Shown in pieces: positions 16,562 through 25,499 of a DNA stretch of 64,000 nucleotides. The stretch spans positions 248,001-312,000 of the forward strand of contig NZ_FSRK01000003.1 in the NCBI RefSeq assembly GCF_900141765.1, written 5' to 3'. The DNA comes from Epilithonimonas zeae (GTDB lineage Bacteria > Bacteroidota > Bacteroidia > Flavobacteriales > Weeksellaceae). Under the pieces are notes generated by a model. The model was not told the origin of the DNA. It saw nothing but the letters and a program-made list of their open reading frames with translations, and ran no database searches. Each line of letters begins with the position of its first letter. Positions within the stretch are counted from its first letter, which is position 1. A program made the translations under genes and the position numbers.

Positions 16562-17983
16562 TTAATTACTATTATCATATCCTGGGTTAGGTAGAACAGG
16601 AGTTCCTGCAATATCGGTCTCTGTTCTTGGTATTGGGAATGCATTTAAGTTTTGATCAGCAGGTGCTGCAGCTGGTCTCGGAATTGCATCTCCCCATCTT
16701 CTAAGATCCCATTGACGAAGACCTTCACCAAGAAGTTCTTTCATTCTTTCTGCCTTAAGTAATGCCATATCTACTGTTGTTGCTTCAGTTAAACCTCTAT
16801 TAGTAATAATCTGGTTATAATATGTAAGAGCTTTCGCTGGATCACCTCCATTTAATTCGGCTTCAACGCCATTTAACAGAATTTCTTCATAACGTAAAAT
16901 TTTAATATTATCAGCTCCTACAGTATTAGTATATTTACCTGTACCGTTATTATTTGAAAGATACCTGACTGCATTTGCTCCTGTACCAGCGACTGTGATT
17001 AAGTTTCTTCTAATATCATTTGTAGCATATGAGTTGTATGCTGCGGCCGAAACAACAATATTGCCATAACCCAAAGAGTTCAATCTTTGTCTATAAGACC
17101 CTGTAGAGAGCGAAGAATTAATTCCCACTGCCAATTCAAAAACGGAGTTAGGAGCTGCTCCATTCATTAAAAACTGGAAAGAAGTCTGATGTAATCCAGC
17201 TGCAATAACACTATACTTCCCTATCAAATCATTAGTTAAAGATCTTACTTTTGCATAATCACCTTTATAAAGATAAAACCTTGACATCATACCTTTAAGG
17301 GCATTAATGGTTAGATCTGATTTAGTATTTGAATACATTGTACCTGCAGTCATTAATTGAAGAGCTTTTGTAAAATCTGCATCAATTTGCGCTTCTGTTT
17401 GTGCAATGGTAGCCCTTGGCATCAAAGCTTTTGGATCATATTTCAATGGTAATACAATTCCCAATGTACCATTTGGGATATATTTTTGTCCATAAAGTCT
17501 GAAAGCATCAAAGAAAGCAATTGCTCTCAATCCGTAAGCTTGACCTTGCGCAAATGTTGCTGTAGCTTTATCAGCTGATGTTCCTTCAATTCCATTAAGG
17601 TCAGAATTGATAACAATATTAGACTTACCAACTACTTCATAGATTCTGTTATATGTATCCCTTGCGTAAAGATCATTTGACACCTGCGTATAATTATAAA
17701 CGTTTGTATAATATCCACCTTGCAATGTGCTATACATCTCGTCTGATCTAATTTCTGCATAAGCTAAAAAATCAGCTCCATAGTATTGCGTATTGCGCAT
17801 AGAAACATATGCTCCTCTTACAAAGGATTGCATTTCTTGAGTTGTTTTTAGAGGAGCTTGTTCTACTTCCTGGTAAAACTCTCTTTCTACAAAATCATCA
17901 GAACAAGATATAGTTAAAGATCCAATAAGAACCGCAAGAATCCCTGTTTTTATTATATTATTCATCTTATTTAATTTATTCAT
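16562..17983 (-). CDS. SusD/RagB-family outer-membrane lipoprotein
   Basis: A 473-residue surface lipoprotein that acts as the substrate-binding lid of the neighbouring SusC transporter. The signal peptide ends in the lipobox ...GSLTISC, with SDD after the Cys favouring surface export. The SusD-typical helical TPR region (LRAIAFFDAFRLYGQKYIP, a canonical RagB signature) and the C-terminal ...ERMKELLGEGLRQWDLRRWG...FPIPRTE are present. Starts at 17983 (MNKLNKMNN) or 17965 (MNNIIKTG) are both possible. It directly abuts susC. The substrate is unknown: no glycosidase or protease gene adjoins the pair. Confidence 0.92.
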   Translation of the reverse strand: MNKLNKMNNIIKTGILAVLIGSLTISCSDDFVEREFYQEVEQAPLKTTQEMQSFVRGAYVSMRNTQYYGADFLAYAEIRSDEMYSTLQGGYYTNVYNYTQVSNDLYARDTYNRIYEVVGKSNIVINSDLNGIEGTSADKATATFAQGQAYGLRAIAFFDAFRLYGQKYIPNGTLGIVLPLKYDPKALMPRATIAQTEAQIDADFTKALQLMTAGTMYSNTKSDLTINALKGMMSRFYLYKGDYAKVRSLTNDLIGKYSVIAAGLHQTSFQFLMNGAAPNSVFELAVGINSSLSTGSYRQRLNSLGYGNIVVSAAAYNSYATNDIRRNLITVAGTGANAVRYLSNNNGTGKYTNTVGADNIKILRYEEILLNGVEAELNGGDPAKALTYYNQIITNRGLTEATTVDMALLKAERMKELLGEGLRQWDLRRWGDAIPRPAAAPADQNLNAFPIPRTETDIAGTPVLPNPGYDNSN

Positions 17984-20830
17984 TTAAAAACTTAGATTAA
18001 CACCAAATAGGTAAGACTTTAGGATTGGTAGTGCGAGATTTGTGTAACCAGACACGTTAACCTCAGGATCAAATTTAAGTCTATCATCAAACCTATGAGT
18101 CCAAGCATTATTCGCCATTACATATATTTGTACGGAGTTAAGACCACTTCCATTAAGAATATCGCCAGTAAAAGTATATCCAAATCTTGCATTACTTAAT
18201 CTTATAAAGTCTGAATCATACAAGAACCTTGTTGAAGCTGCATTTGATCTTTTATTACCACCAGATAATGGTTTAGGATTGTTGGCACTTGTATTAGTAG
18301 GAGTCCAATAATCACCCATAACATCACCGTAACCTGGATAAGTAGCTGTATATTGACCATCGCTCCAAGTATATGAAGCCCAGTCGTCATAAATTTTTCC
18401 ACCAAATCCATAAGTGAATTGAAGATCCAAACCAAAACCTTTATAAGACAAACTTGTATTGGCTCCTCCAAAAAGTGTGCTCAAGAACGATCCTTGTGTT
18501 GCTTGTTGAGCTTTATTGTAATCGTTTGTTGTCTCACCACCAACACCATTGACATACCATAATGGATCTCCGTTTGCAGCATCTACACCAGCCCATTTTC
18601 TAAGATAAAACGTACGAACGCCCTCTCCTTCTCTCAAAGTAGTTGTTCCCGTATTTACAGTTCCTCCGTATAATTCGGTTATCTCATTATGCAGTGTTGA
18701 CAAGTTACCGCCAATACTCCAATTAAAATCTCCTTTGAAAATATCAGCATTAATGGAGAATTCAAATCCTCTATTAACTAACGTACCAATATTATCAACC
18801 ATAACTCCGTAAGTATACACTCCTGTCGTTTCATTATAAATTACACCACCTTGAGAAGGAGAAAGTGGTACATTATAAATCAAATCATTGGTTTTCTTAC
18901 TATAATATTCTGCGCTTATCTTAATTCTATCATTGAATAATCCTAAATCAAAACCGATGTTTAAAGGATTTACAGTTTCCCAAGATAAGTTTGGATTATC
19001 GATGTTATAGTACTGCGCACCAGCAAAATCATTATAATTCAAATTATAAGCAAACAATGCGTATGGATTAGCTGTAATCTGGTTACCCAGTTTTCCATAA
19101 GATCCTCTAAATTTCAACATTGATATCGCATCAATTTCTTTTAAGAAATTAATTCTTGCCAAATCAACACCTACACCTACAGACCAAAAATCACCAGCTT
19201 TTTTACCTGGCATAAACTGTGATAACACATCTCTTCTGTATGATCCATCAATCAACACCAATTTATCATAATCATAATGTGCTGTGACTGCATAACCATA
19301 TCTAGAATTAATAAATTGTCTACCTGCGTATCCATAAGGTACAACAAAGTTAGAAAGTGTTTCTAAAGAAGGATTCCCTACTGTAATACCTGTTGCCGAT
19401 AAGAATTTCCTATCAGATTTGTATGCTTCTTGAATGAAGGATGCTCCGATATTATGTCGGTCAATTTTTTTAGAATAATCTAAGATATTCTGAACATTAA
19501 AGTTAAAAAACCTATTAACAGATGTTCTCTGATATCCTCCATACCCAAACCCATCTCCATGGATTGGATTCCAATATCTATCTTCTTCAACACTTATATA
19601 TTCCGGAGAGAATACAAATCTATAAGTTAGGTTATTTAAAATTTTGTATTCTGCATTCAAGTTGGCAAAAGCTCTTAATGCTCCTGCTTGTTCATAATTT
19701 TTTTCTAGTAAATATCCTGGATTAAATTGATTATTACTCAATCTTGCAGTAGCAGGGTTCCAATACCAAGATCCATCAGGATTTCTTGCCTGATCAGTCG
19801 GTCTATTAAAATACTGGGCTAAAATTGGATTTGCAAAACCGCCACCTTCTGGCAATGTTCTAGTTTTTCCATGTGAAATCTGAAAATCTGAACTAATTTT
19901 TAGTTTTTCAGTAGCCTGATAAGATAATTTAGTTGTATATGATAGCCTTTTAAAGAATGAGTTTCTAATAATACTATTCTGATCAAACATATTGGCAGAC
20001 GCATAATAAGTAAATTTATCATTACCTCCTGACATGCTGAGATCTGCATTTTGCTGATAACCATCTTTCCTTACAACATCTTGCCAATCTGTGCTGTAAG
20101 GAGATTTCATAATATTTGCAAAAGTAGCATTTCCTATTGTTCCATTTGCATTCGCAATATCTTCTATGCTGTGATTTGTATTAAGCGTATTATTTAGAAG
20201 ATCTCTTAAATATTCTTTATATTCTTGACCGGTAAAAGCTCTATGATTACTTACTGCTTGTTGATTGAATCCAGTATTGTAAGACAAATTAAATCTTGGT
20301 TTACCTCTTTTACCAGACTTAGTAGTAATGACGATAACTCCAGCTCCAGCATCTGCACCATACACTGCCGTTGAAACAGCATCTTTAAGTACAGTTACGC
20401 TTTCAATATCATCTGGGTTCATATTTGCTAAGATGTTAGCGGTAGTGTTAGCGGTAGTTAAATCACCACTTGCAACTCTTACTCCATCAACAATATAAAT
20501 AGGTGAGGTAACCCCATTAATAGAAGATACACCACGAACTCTAACATTAGCAAAACCTCCTGGCTGACCAGATGCTGCTCCAACCTGGACACCTGAAACT
20601 CTTCCTTGAAGCATTTTATCAACAGAAGCAACAGGGATGTCTTCTATTGACTTTCCTGTCATCGTACTTATTGATCCTGTAACTTCTTGAACGGTTTTTT
20701 TCTGACCGAATCCAACGATAACAACTTCGTCTATGTTAGCTGTGTTAACAGTATCAGTTTTCTGAGCTAATAAAGCTTGTCCTGTAAAAAACAAAACTCC
20801 TGCACTCAGAATTTTAAGTTTAACATTCAT
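17984..20830 (-). CDS. SusC/RagA-family TonB-linked outer-membrane transporter
   Basis: A 948-residue beta-barrel transporter. The signal peptide (1-22) is followed almost at once by the TonB-box-like DEVVIVGFG (about 34-42) and the plug domain (VASVDKMLQGRVSGVQVGAASGQPGG, YIVDGVRV, the MNPDDIESVTVLKDAVSTAVYGADAGAGVIVITTKSGK signature). The barrel runs to the C-terminal LKSYLFGVNLSF, ending in Phe. The N-terminal carboxypeptidase-like domain found in many SusC proteins is absent. It forms a SusCD pair with the next gene, with no intergenic bases. Upstream on this strand lies an inverted repeat flanking the -10 region. Substrate unknown. Confidence 0.94.
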   Translation of the reverse strand: MNVKLKILSAGVLFFTGQALLAQKTDTVNTANIDEVVIVGFGQKKTVQEVTGSISTMTGKSIEDIPVASVDKMLQGRVSGVQVGAASGQPGGFANVRVRGVSSINGVTSPIYIVDGVRVASGDLTTANTTANILANMNPDDIESVTVLKDAVSTAVYGADAGAGVIVITTKSGKRGKPRFNLSYNTGFNQQAVSNHRAFTGQEYKEYLRDLLNNTLNTNHSIEDIANANGTIGNATFANIMKSPYSTDWQDVVRKDGYQQNADLSMSGGNDKFTYYASANMFDQNSIIRNSFFKRLSYTTKLSYQATEKLKISSDFQISHGKTRTLPEGGGFANPILAQYFNRPTDQARNPDGSWYWNPATARLSNNQFNPGYLLEKNYEQAGALRAFANLNAEYKILNNLTYRFVFSPEYISVEEDRYWNPIHGDGFGYGGYQRTSVNRFFNFNVQNILDYSKKIDRHNIGASFIQEAYKSDRKFLSATGITVGNPSLETLSNFVVPYGYAGRQFINSRYGYAVTAHYDYDKLVLIDGSYRRDVLSQFMPGKKAGDFWSVGVGVDLARINFLKEIDAISMLKFRGSYGKLGNQITANPYALFAYNLNYNDFAGAQYYNIDNPNLSWETVNPLNIGFDLGLFNDRIKISAEYYSKKTNDLIYNVPLSPSQGGVIYNETTGVYTYGVMVDNIGTLVNRGFEFSINADIFKGDFNWSIGGNLSTLHNEITELYGGTVNTGTTTLREGEGVRTFYLRKWAGVDAANGDPLWYVNGVGGETTNDYNKAQQATQGSFLSTLFGGANTSLSYKGFGLDLQFTYGFGGKIYDDWASYTWSDGQYTATYPGYGDVMGDYWTPTNTSANNPKPLSGGNKRSNAASTRFLYDSDFIRLSNARFGYTFTGDILNGSGLNSVQIYVMANNAWTHRFDDRLKFDPEVNVSGYTNLALPILKSYLFGVNLSF

Positions 20831-20844
20831 AAAATTTCTTATTT

Positions 20845-20878
20845 AAAATTAACAACTATTGGCAAAAATGTTAATTTT
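20845..20878 (-). promoter_or_regulatory. Inverted repeat flanking the susCD -10 region
   Basis: AAAATTAACA (20845-20854) and TGTTAATTTT (20869-20878) are perfect 10-bp inverse arms separated by 14 bases. The spacer contains, on the minus strand, CATTTTTG, one mismatch from TAnnTTTG. The arrangement suggests a repressor or sigma/anti-sigma-linked operator over the susC promoter, or a 5' UTR hairpin. Confidence 0.5.
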
Positions 20879-20958
20879 ATTTTAAGAAAATTCATTTCTA
20901 ATTACATTTTAATAAGATTTTAATCTCAATTTAATGTAGATTAAATTATATGTTAAAA

Positions 20959-21351
20959 TTAGATAGGGATTTGTTCTTCAAAAACGATTGTTCCGTTTTC
21001 TGTGTAATAGGTGCAGGTTTTGGCATCGATATCGACAATCCATTTGTAAATTCCGCTGTCGGCACAATCTTTACAAAACTGGAAAAAGTCTGTTGCGCCT
21101 TGCTGATGATTTCGTAGATCAGATAAGAATTTCTCCGGATTTGGGATTCCATAGATTAACAATGGTGCGTATTGTTGTGGCGCAGAAACTTTGTAACCAT
21201 CGCTTCCTAAATAATTAGTAGAACCATCTTCCACGAAGGTTTCTAAGCTTTTAACGCCCAATTCTCTAATTATTTTTGCAAATTGTGGGAATCCTTTTCC
21301 ACTCTCCACTTTGGAATGCGCTTCTTGAATTTGTTGTAGTGTGAACATCAT
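20959..21351 (-). CDS. DUF1398 family protein
   Basis: A 130-residue cytoplasmic protein matching the DUF1398 pattern: FTLQQIQEAHSKVESGKGFPQFAKIIRELGVKSLETFVEDGSTNYLGSDGYKV, then FLSDLRNHQQGATDFFQFCKDCADSGIYKWIVDIDAKTCTYYTENG and VFEEQIP. The family has no established function that I know of. Its start overlaps the stop of the hydrolase gene by 4 bases, so the two are co-translated. Start ATG at 21351 (MMFTLQQ) or the adjacent Met. Confidence 0.8.
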   Translation of the reverse strand: MMFTLQQIQEAHSKVESGKGFPQFAKIIRELGVKSLETFVEDGSTNYLGSDGYKVSAPQQYAPLLIYGIPNPEKFLSDLRNHQQGATDFFQFCKDCADSGIYKWIVDIDAKTCTYYTENGTIVFEEQIPI

Positions 21352-22187
21352 TGTAAGTTTTTCTGTGTTTTTATTTTCTTAGTTAGTTCTCTAACTTCTT
21401 TGATCAATAGATGAAAAGCTGGTTGAGACATACTCACGTGGTCGAATCCATCTTCCTCAAATAATTTTACGGAAGGATGTTTTACGAGATTCAACATTCT
21501 TGCAAAATACGCGTTTTCTTCATATCGTCCGAACAATTCTAATTCTCTGTCGCCTGTAATCAAAACAATGGGCGGCGCATCTTTTCGTACGTGGAATAGT
21601 GGTGCATATTGATCAATTGTCGGTTGTAATTCAGGGATTTCTTGTTCTTTTCTGATTTGAAAATGTGTGATAGCTTGTCCGCTGAACGGAATCAGTCCTG
21701 CAATCTGGTCTGCATCAATTTTATATTTCTGAAGATATTTTTTGTCCAGCGTGATCATCATTGCCAGATAACCACCCGCCGAATGTCCAGACTCGAAAAT
21801 CAGATTTTTATTTCCTCCGTATTTTTCGATATTTTCGAAAACCCAGGCCGTTGCTGCAGCGGCATCTTCTATATAAGCTGGCGCTTTTACTTTGGGAGCC
21901 AAACGATATTCTACACTTACAACAGCGATATTCTCGTTCAGTAATTCTTTTGGCAACTCATTATTTCCACCAGTTAATCCGCCACCGTGGAACCAAATAA
22001 CAGTCGGGAAATTCTTGGCATTGGTTGGATAATAGAAATTCAGTTTGCATTGAGAATTGATGTAAAAATCACTTTTTATAATATTCTCAGGATAATAAGA
22101 GATATTGTTTTCTGTTTCATATTCTGTTTGAGCAAAACTGAGTGCAAAAACTAAAATTAAAATAAGGCTGATTGGTTTTCTGAACAT
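21348..22187 (-). CDS. Exported alpha/beta-hydrolase (HSL/esterase type)
   Basis: A 279-residue protein with signal peptide (MFRKPISLILILVFALSFAQ). The oxyanion-hole motif HGGG is at 67-70 (VIWFHGGGLTGG), the nucleophile is S136 in ESGHSAGGYLAM, YRLAPK precedes it, the likely acid is the Asp in LITGDRELE, and the His is in EDGFDHVSM. The HGGG/GxSxGG combination places it with hormone-sensitive-lipase-type carboxylesterases, here periplasmic or secreted. Substrate undetermined. It is co-transcribed with the DUF1398 gene (4-bp overlap) and follows the Smr-domain gene by 9 bases. Confidence 0.85.
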   Translation of the reverse strand: MFRKPISLILILVFALSFAQTEYETENNISYYPENIIKSDFYINSQCKLNFYYPTNAKNFPTVIWFHGGGLTGGNNELPKELLNENIAVVSVEYRLAPKVKAPAYIEDAAAATAWVFENIEKYGGNKNLIFESGHSAGGYLAMMITLDKKYLQKYKIDADQIAGLIPFSGQAITHFQIRKEQEIPELQPTIDQYAPLFHVRKDAPPIVLITGDRELELFGRYEENAYFARMLNLVKHPSVKLFEEDGFDHVSMSQPAFHLLIKEVRELTKKIKTQKNLQ

Positions 22188-22196
22188 AATTACTTT

Positions 22197-22691
22197 TTAT
22201 AAAAATTTGACTTCGACATTTCCGGATTGATGATAGAAAAATCCATCGCTGTCGTATTCGATATTCGTGAGACCTTCTAAAACGTCGTAGACCATTTTCT
22301 GTAAAACACCGTCGCCGATTCCGTGGATAATCAACAGATTTTTGATATGATTTTTTCTACAGAAATCAATGGTTTCCAAAAGCTTTTCTTTCTGAATCAT
22401 TAATCTTTCAAAAGCTTCATAATCCGAAGGATTTTTGACTAATAATTCAAAATGTAAGTCGAGTTTCAGAGGTGTTTTGTTATGCTTTTTCGAGGTAATT
22501 TTTGGAGTTTCTTTTTTCCTGATAATTGGAGAGTTTTCGTACAAATCTGAATCAATGATTGTTAATTTATCTTTCGGGAAATTATAAGTAAAGCCGTGTT
22601 CATCTTCAATTTTTACCTGATTGGCAATAATCTTCAGAACCTTACCTCTAAGATTTTCATCAATGACAGAAACTAAATCTCCAATTTTCAT
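22197..22691 (-). CDS. Smr-domain protein (DUF2027-like N-terminus)
   Basis: A 164-residue cytoplasmic protein. Residues 1 to about 45 form a small beta-barrel-like module (IGDLVSVIDENLRGKVLKIIANQVKIEDEHGF). From about 75 onward comes an Smr domain: the leading LDLHFE (LDxH-type) motif, the helix YEAFERLMIQKEKLLETIDFCRKN, and the HGxG motif LLIIHGIGDGVLQKMVYDVLEG. Smr domains of MutS2 and related proteins are nucleases or RNA-binding modules. Compact versions like this one are typical of Bacteroidetes and uncharacterised. It lies between the hydrolase and phosphodiesterase genes with very short spacers (9 and 7 bases). Confidence 0.82.
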   Translation of the reverse strand: MKIGDLVSVIDENLRGKVLKIIANQVKIEDEHGFTYNFPKDKLTIIDSDLYENSPIIRKKETPKITSKKHNKTPLKLDLHFELLVKNPSDYEAFERLMIQKEKLLETIDFCRKNHIKNLLIIHGIGDGVLQKMVYDVLEGLTNIEYDSDGFFYHQSGNVEVKFL

Positions 22692-22698
22692 TTCAAAA

Positions 22699-23193
22699 TT
22701 ATTTAGCGCCTAATTCTATGATTTCCAAATCTTTGATTTCATCTTTATTGATTGTAAAACGCATCATCGTTCTCACTTTGTGCCAGCCCGTTTTTCCGCA
22801 AGCACCCGGATTAAGATGAAGAAGATTATTCTTTTTATCAAACATTGCTTTCAGAATATGAGAATGTCCGGAAATGAATAATTTCGGTTTTTTTTCAGCA
22901 ATTTCTTTCTTGGCTAAAGGCGAATATCGTTCCGGATAACCACCTATATGAATCATCAAAACATCAACATCTTCACATTTGAAACTCAAAACTTCTGGAA
23001 AAATCGTTCTGATTTTAGCTTCATCAATATTACCATATACGCCACGAATTGGTTTTATTTTTTCGAGTTCCTCAATCACATTCATATTACCAAAATCTCC
23101 GCAATGCCAAACTTCATCAGCATCTTTAGCATAATCGAGAATCCTGTCATCGATGTAAGAATGCGTGTCTGATAAAAGAAGAATACGTTTCAT
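22699..23193 (-). CDS. YfcE/MJ0936-type metallophosphoesterase
   Basis: A 164-residue calcineurin-like phosphodiesterase. All five metal motifs are visible: LLLSDTHSYID (DxH), VWHCGDFG (GDxx), PIRGVYGNID (GN[H/D]), VLMIHIGG, and FISGHSHI (GHxH), with LNPGACGKTGWHKV at the end. Length and order match the YfcE family of broad-specificity bis-phosphodiesterases. I chose ATG 23193 (MKRILLLSDTH) because the fold begins there; the longer frame upstream adds unrelated sequence that overlaps the spacer. Confidence 0.9.
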   Translation of the reverse strand: MKRILLLSDTHSYIDDRILDYAKDADEVWHCGDFGNMNVIEELEKIKPIRGVYGNIDEAKIRTIFPEVLSFKCEDVDVLMIHIGGYPERYSPLAKKEIAEKKPKLFISGHSHILKAMFDKKNNLLHLNPGACGKTGWHKVRTMMRFTINKDEIKDLEIIELGAK

Positions 23194-23213
23194 TTTGAAA
23201 TTGAAATTAAAAG

Positions 23214-23516
23214 TTAAAGCTGAAAAGAAATTCCATATTTTGAAAAATACCAAATTGCTCCTGCAAGCGATATTCCCAATAATAGTAAAATTATGAGAAT
23301 CCAAAACGCAAAAGTCCTGATTCCCTTTTTATATAGAATCACGAATGTGAGTTGCAAACCAATGAAAAGAATCAGCAATACAATAATGTTGACCAAAATT
23401 TGTGTTTGCGACAACCCTTGACTGAAAAGAAAAACTGAAACCAACACAAATATAATGACCATCAGTTTTATAAATTCGGCAGGATTGGAAAGTTTATTTG
23501 TTTTGATAGGTTTCAT
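23214..23516 (-). CDS. Small membrane protein of unknown function
   Basis: A 100-residue protein with three predicted hydrophobic helices (about 15-32, 39-61 and 70-90) and a Lys-rich cytoplasmic N-terminus. No recognised motif. It is first in the run of minus-strand genes 20959-23516 and lies 20 bases upstream of the phosphodiesterase gene, probably in the same transcript. Confidence 0.55.
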   Translation of the reverse strand: MKPIKTNKLSNPAEFIKLMVIIFVLVSVFLFSQGLSQTQILVNIIVLLILFIGLQLTFVILYKKGIRTFAFWILIILLLLGISLAGAIWYFSKYGISFQL

Positions 23517-23559
23517 TTTTCAGGATTTTTCGAATCACGAAATTACGAATTACTATTTG

Positions 23560-23675
23560 TTTAGCGCAAAGGCACAAAAAAAACTAAAATCGATATGTTT
23601 ATAAGTCGCAAAAGCAAATTTTGCGACTTAAAGAATTTATTTTTATTCTTAAACATTTGCGTCTTTGCGATTAAA
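23560..23675. repeat. R4-related inverted element with an internal hairpin
   Basis: Outer arms TTAGCGCAAAGGC and GCGTCTTTGCGATTAA are near-inverse. Inside is a perfect 11-bp hairpin, AAGTCGCAAAA (23603-23613)/TTTTGCGACTT (23619-23629). It lies in the divergent spacer between the small membrane protein and truA. Confidence 0.6.
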
Positions 23676-23725
23676 ATATAAGTTGCTTTAATAATTGAAA
23701 AAAAAAGAAGAAATTTGCCCTTGAG

Positions 23726-24460
23726 ATGAGGTATTTTATAGAGTTTTCTTACAACGGTTCGGCATATTTTGGTTATCAGATTCAGCCTAAACAGATTTCT
23801 GTTCAGGAAGAATTGGAAAAAGCTTTGTCCACGATTCTTCGTGAACCCATCAAAACAACCGGAGCAGGAAGAACAGACACGGGCGTTCACGCTAAGAAAA
23901 TGTTTGCGCATTTTGAAACTGAACAAAACCTTGATGAAAACTTAGTTCATAAACTCAATTCTTTTTTGTCAGAAAATATCGCTATTAAACAAATTTTTGA
24001 GGTTGCTGATGATATGCACGCGAGATTCAGTGCAACTTATAGAACTTATGAATATTATATTTCGCTGGAAAAAGACCCTTTTTCCAAAGATGCTTCCTGG
24101 CAATATTGGCGTCAAAAACCGTTGAATCTCGACCTGATGAATGAAGCCTGCAAAATCCTTTTCGAATATGATGATTTTACAAGTTTTGCCAAACTCCACA
24201 CCGATAACAAAACCAATATCTGTAAAATCTATAAAGCCGAATGGGAGCAAAATGGAACCCAATTGAAATTCACAATTTCTGCAGACCGATTCCTGAGAAA
24301 TATGGTAAGAGCGATTGTCGGAACAATGGTTGAAGTCGGAACTGGAAAAATTGTTCCAGGCGATTTGAGAAAAATAATCGAGGACAAATTCCGGAATTCT
24401 GCTGGAGTTTCCGCGCCTGCACAAGGACTTTTTCTGGTAGATGTTGGCTATGATTTTTAG
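23726..24460 (+). CDS. truA: tRNA pseudouridine(38-40) synthase
   Basis: A 244-residue enzyme that isomerises uridines in the anticodon stem-loop of many tRNAs. The catalytic Asp is D51 in TTGAGRTDTGVHA, which is diagnostic for TruA. Other family blocks are YFIEFSYNGSAYFGYQIQP at the N-terminus, FSATYRTYEYYI, FTSFAKLHTDNKTNIC, and the C-terminal ISADRFLRNMVRAIVGTMVEVG...AGVSAPAQGLFLVDVGY. Length is normal. Monocistronic; GAAATTTG upstream is one mismatch from the -10 consensus. Confidence 0.96.
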   Translation: MRYFIEFSYNGSAYFGYQIQPKQISVQEELEKALSTILREPIKTTGAGRTDTGVHAKKMFAHFETEQNLDENLVHKLNSFLSENIAIKQIFEVADDMHARFSATYRTYEYYISLEKDPFSKDASWQYWRQKPLNLDLMNEACKILFEYDDFTSFAKLHTDNKTNICKIYKAEWEQNGTQLKFTISADRFLRNMVRAIVGTMVEVGTGKIVPGDLRKIIEDKFRNSAGVSAPAQGLFLVDVGYDF

Positions 24461-24568
24461 TGTTTGAGAATCAAAGAGTTTTAGAGTTTTTTTATTGAGA
24501 AGTGATATTATTTTCATATTTTTAACTAATTGACTTTAAAACAACTAACTCTTTAAAATCTTAAACTA

Positions 24569-25156
24569 ATGACCGAAATAGACAAACTCGCATTTGCATT
24601 GAATCAATTTGCCGGACTTTCCGAAGATGATTTCAAATTATCTTCCGATTTTTGGTTTGTGAAGGATTACAAAAAAGGTGAATTCTATAATCTTCGAGGA
24701 ACGGTTTGTACTTATTTCGGATTTATTGTTGACGGCGTTTTCCGTTCTTATACGATTGACGAAAAAGCGGGCGAAGAAAAGAACGTTTTTCTCTATTCTG
24801 CGAACGGATTTGTGGTTTCTTTCAAGAGTTTTATCAATCAGATTCCCTGTGATTATTTTACGCAGGCGATGACAGACGCTTCGATTATTTATATTCGTTA
24901 TACGGATTTGCTTTCGTTGTATCAAAAGTCGCATCAATGGGAAAAATTTGGACGATTGTTAGCTCAGGAAGCTTTCAATGTGACAATGACAAGAATCGAA
25001 GGTTTTCTTTTGAAATCTCCCGAAGAACGTTATCTCGACCTCATTAAGCAACATCCGGATATTTTTAACAATGTTCCGCTTTATCATATTTCGTCTTATT
25101 TGGGAATTCAAGGACCGTCTCTTAGCCGGATTAGGAAAAGGCTTTCGGGGAAATAA
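24569..25156 (+). CDS. Crp/Fnr-family transcriptional regulator
   Basis: A 195-residue regulator with an N-terminal cyclic-nucleotide-binding-like barrel (about 25-115: KKGEFYNLRGTVCTYFGFIVDGVFRSYTIDEKAGEEKNVFLYSANGFV) and a C-terminal helix-turn-helix ending HISSYLGIQGPSLSRIRKRL. It lacks both the cAMP-binding signature of CRP and the Fe-S cysteines of FNR. It belongs to the large Bacteroidetes group usually found beside one regulated enzyme gene. The downstream alpha/beta-hydrolase at 25500 is a possible target, but 343 bases of repeats lie between them. Confidence 0.88.
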   Translation: MTEIDKLAFALNQFAGLSEDDFKLSSDFWFVKDYKKGEFYNLRGTVCTYFGFIVDGVFRSYTIDEKAGEEKNVFLYSANGFVVSFKSFINQIPCDYFTQAMTDASIIYIRYTDLLSLYQKSHQWEKFGRLLAQEAFNVTMTRIEGFLLKSPEERYLDLIKQHPDIFNNVPLYHISSYLGIQGPSLSRIRKRLSGK

Positions 25157-25169
25157 TTTAATTTTTAGG

Positions 25170-25248
25170 GCAGCTTTATCCGCCTTCCGCTCCCGCTTTT
25201 TTCTTTTTTGAGAAAAAAAGAAAAAGAGCTCCGTTCAAGTCGGGCTGC
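25170..25248 (-). repeat. Interspersed structured repeat R1, copy D
   Basis: Minus-oriented copy: terminal stem GCAGC (25170-25174)/GCTGC (25244-25248), with constant blocks TCCGCCTTCCGCTCCCGC and GAGCTCCGTTCAAGTCGGG. The inner part is a near-perfect T/A hairpin (CTTTTTTCTTTTTT then AGAAAAAAAGAAAAAG). Outer pairing matches copy B, not copies A and C. Confidence 0.8.
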
Positions 25249-25288
25249 AGAGTTCAATACAAATCAAAAGTCAGCATAAAAACCCAAG

Positions 25289-25367
25289 TTTGTTATTCAA
25301 TAGGAAACCTAATGAAGTGGTTCGACGAAGTCAGTCTCAATGGTTTAGATTCCTACGGAATGACAAA
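25289..25367. repeat. R3 palindromic element, copy b
   Basis: Right arm TTCCTACGGAATGACAAA (25350-25367) is identical to copy a. The left arm 25289-25306 has three changes. The core TGAAGTGGTTCGACGAAGTCA is the reverse complement of the copy a core. As at 4.6-4.8 kb, it directly adjoins an R1 copy. Confidence 0.75.
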
Positions 25368-25499
25368 TACTATGTTTCAATTTCTGAAAATACAATTCAT
25401 AAATATTTATTTTTCAAAATGATGCGATTTTAACTTGGGTTAAAGTTTTCCTCATTCAATCTTCTGAACTTTGTCTCATAATTTAAACATCAAAATATT

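Noticed and set aside
16562-20830. SusC/SusD pair as part of a polysaccharide utilisation locus with the GH92 gene
   Set aside because: The glycosidase is about 40 kb away, and no enzyme or regulator typical of a PUL adjoins the pair.
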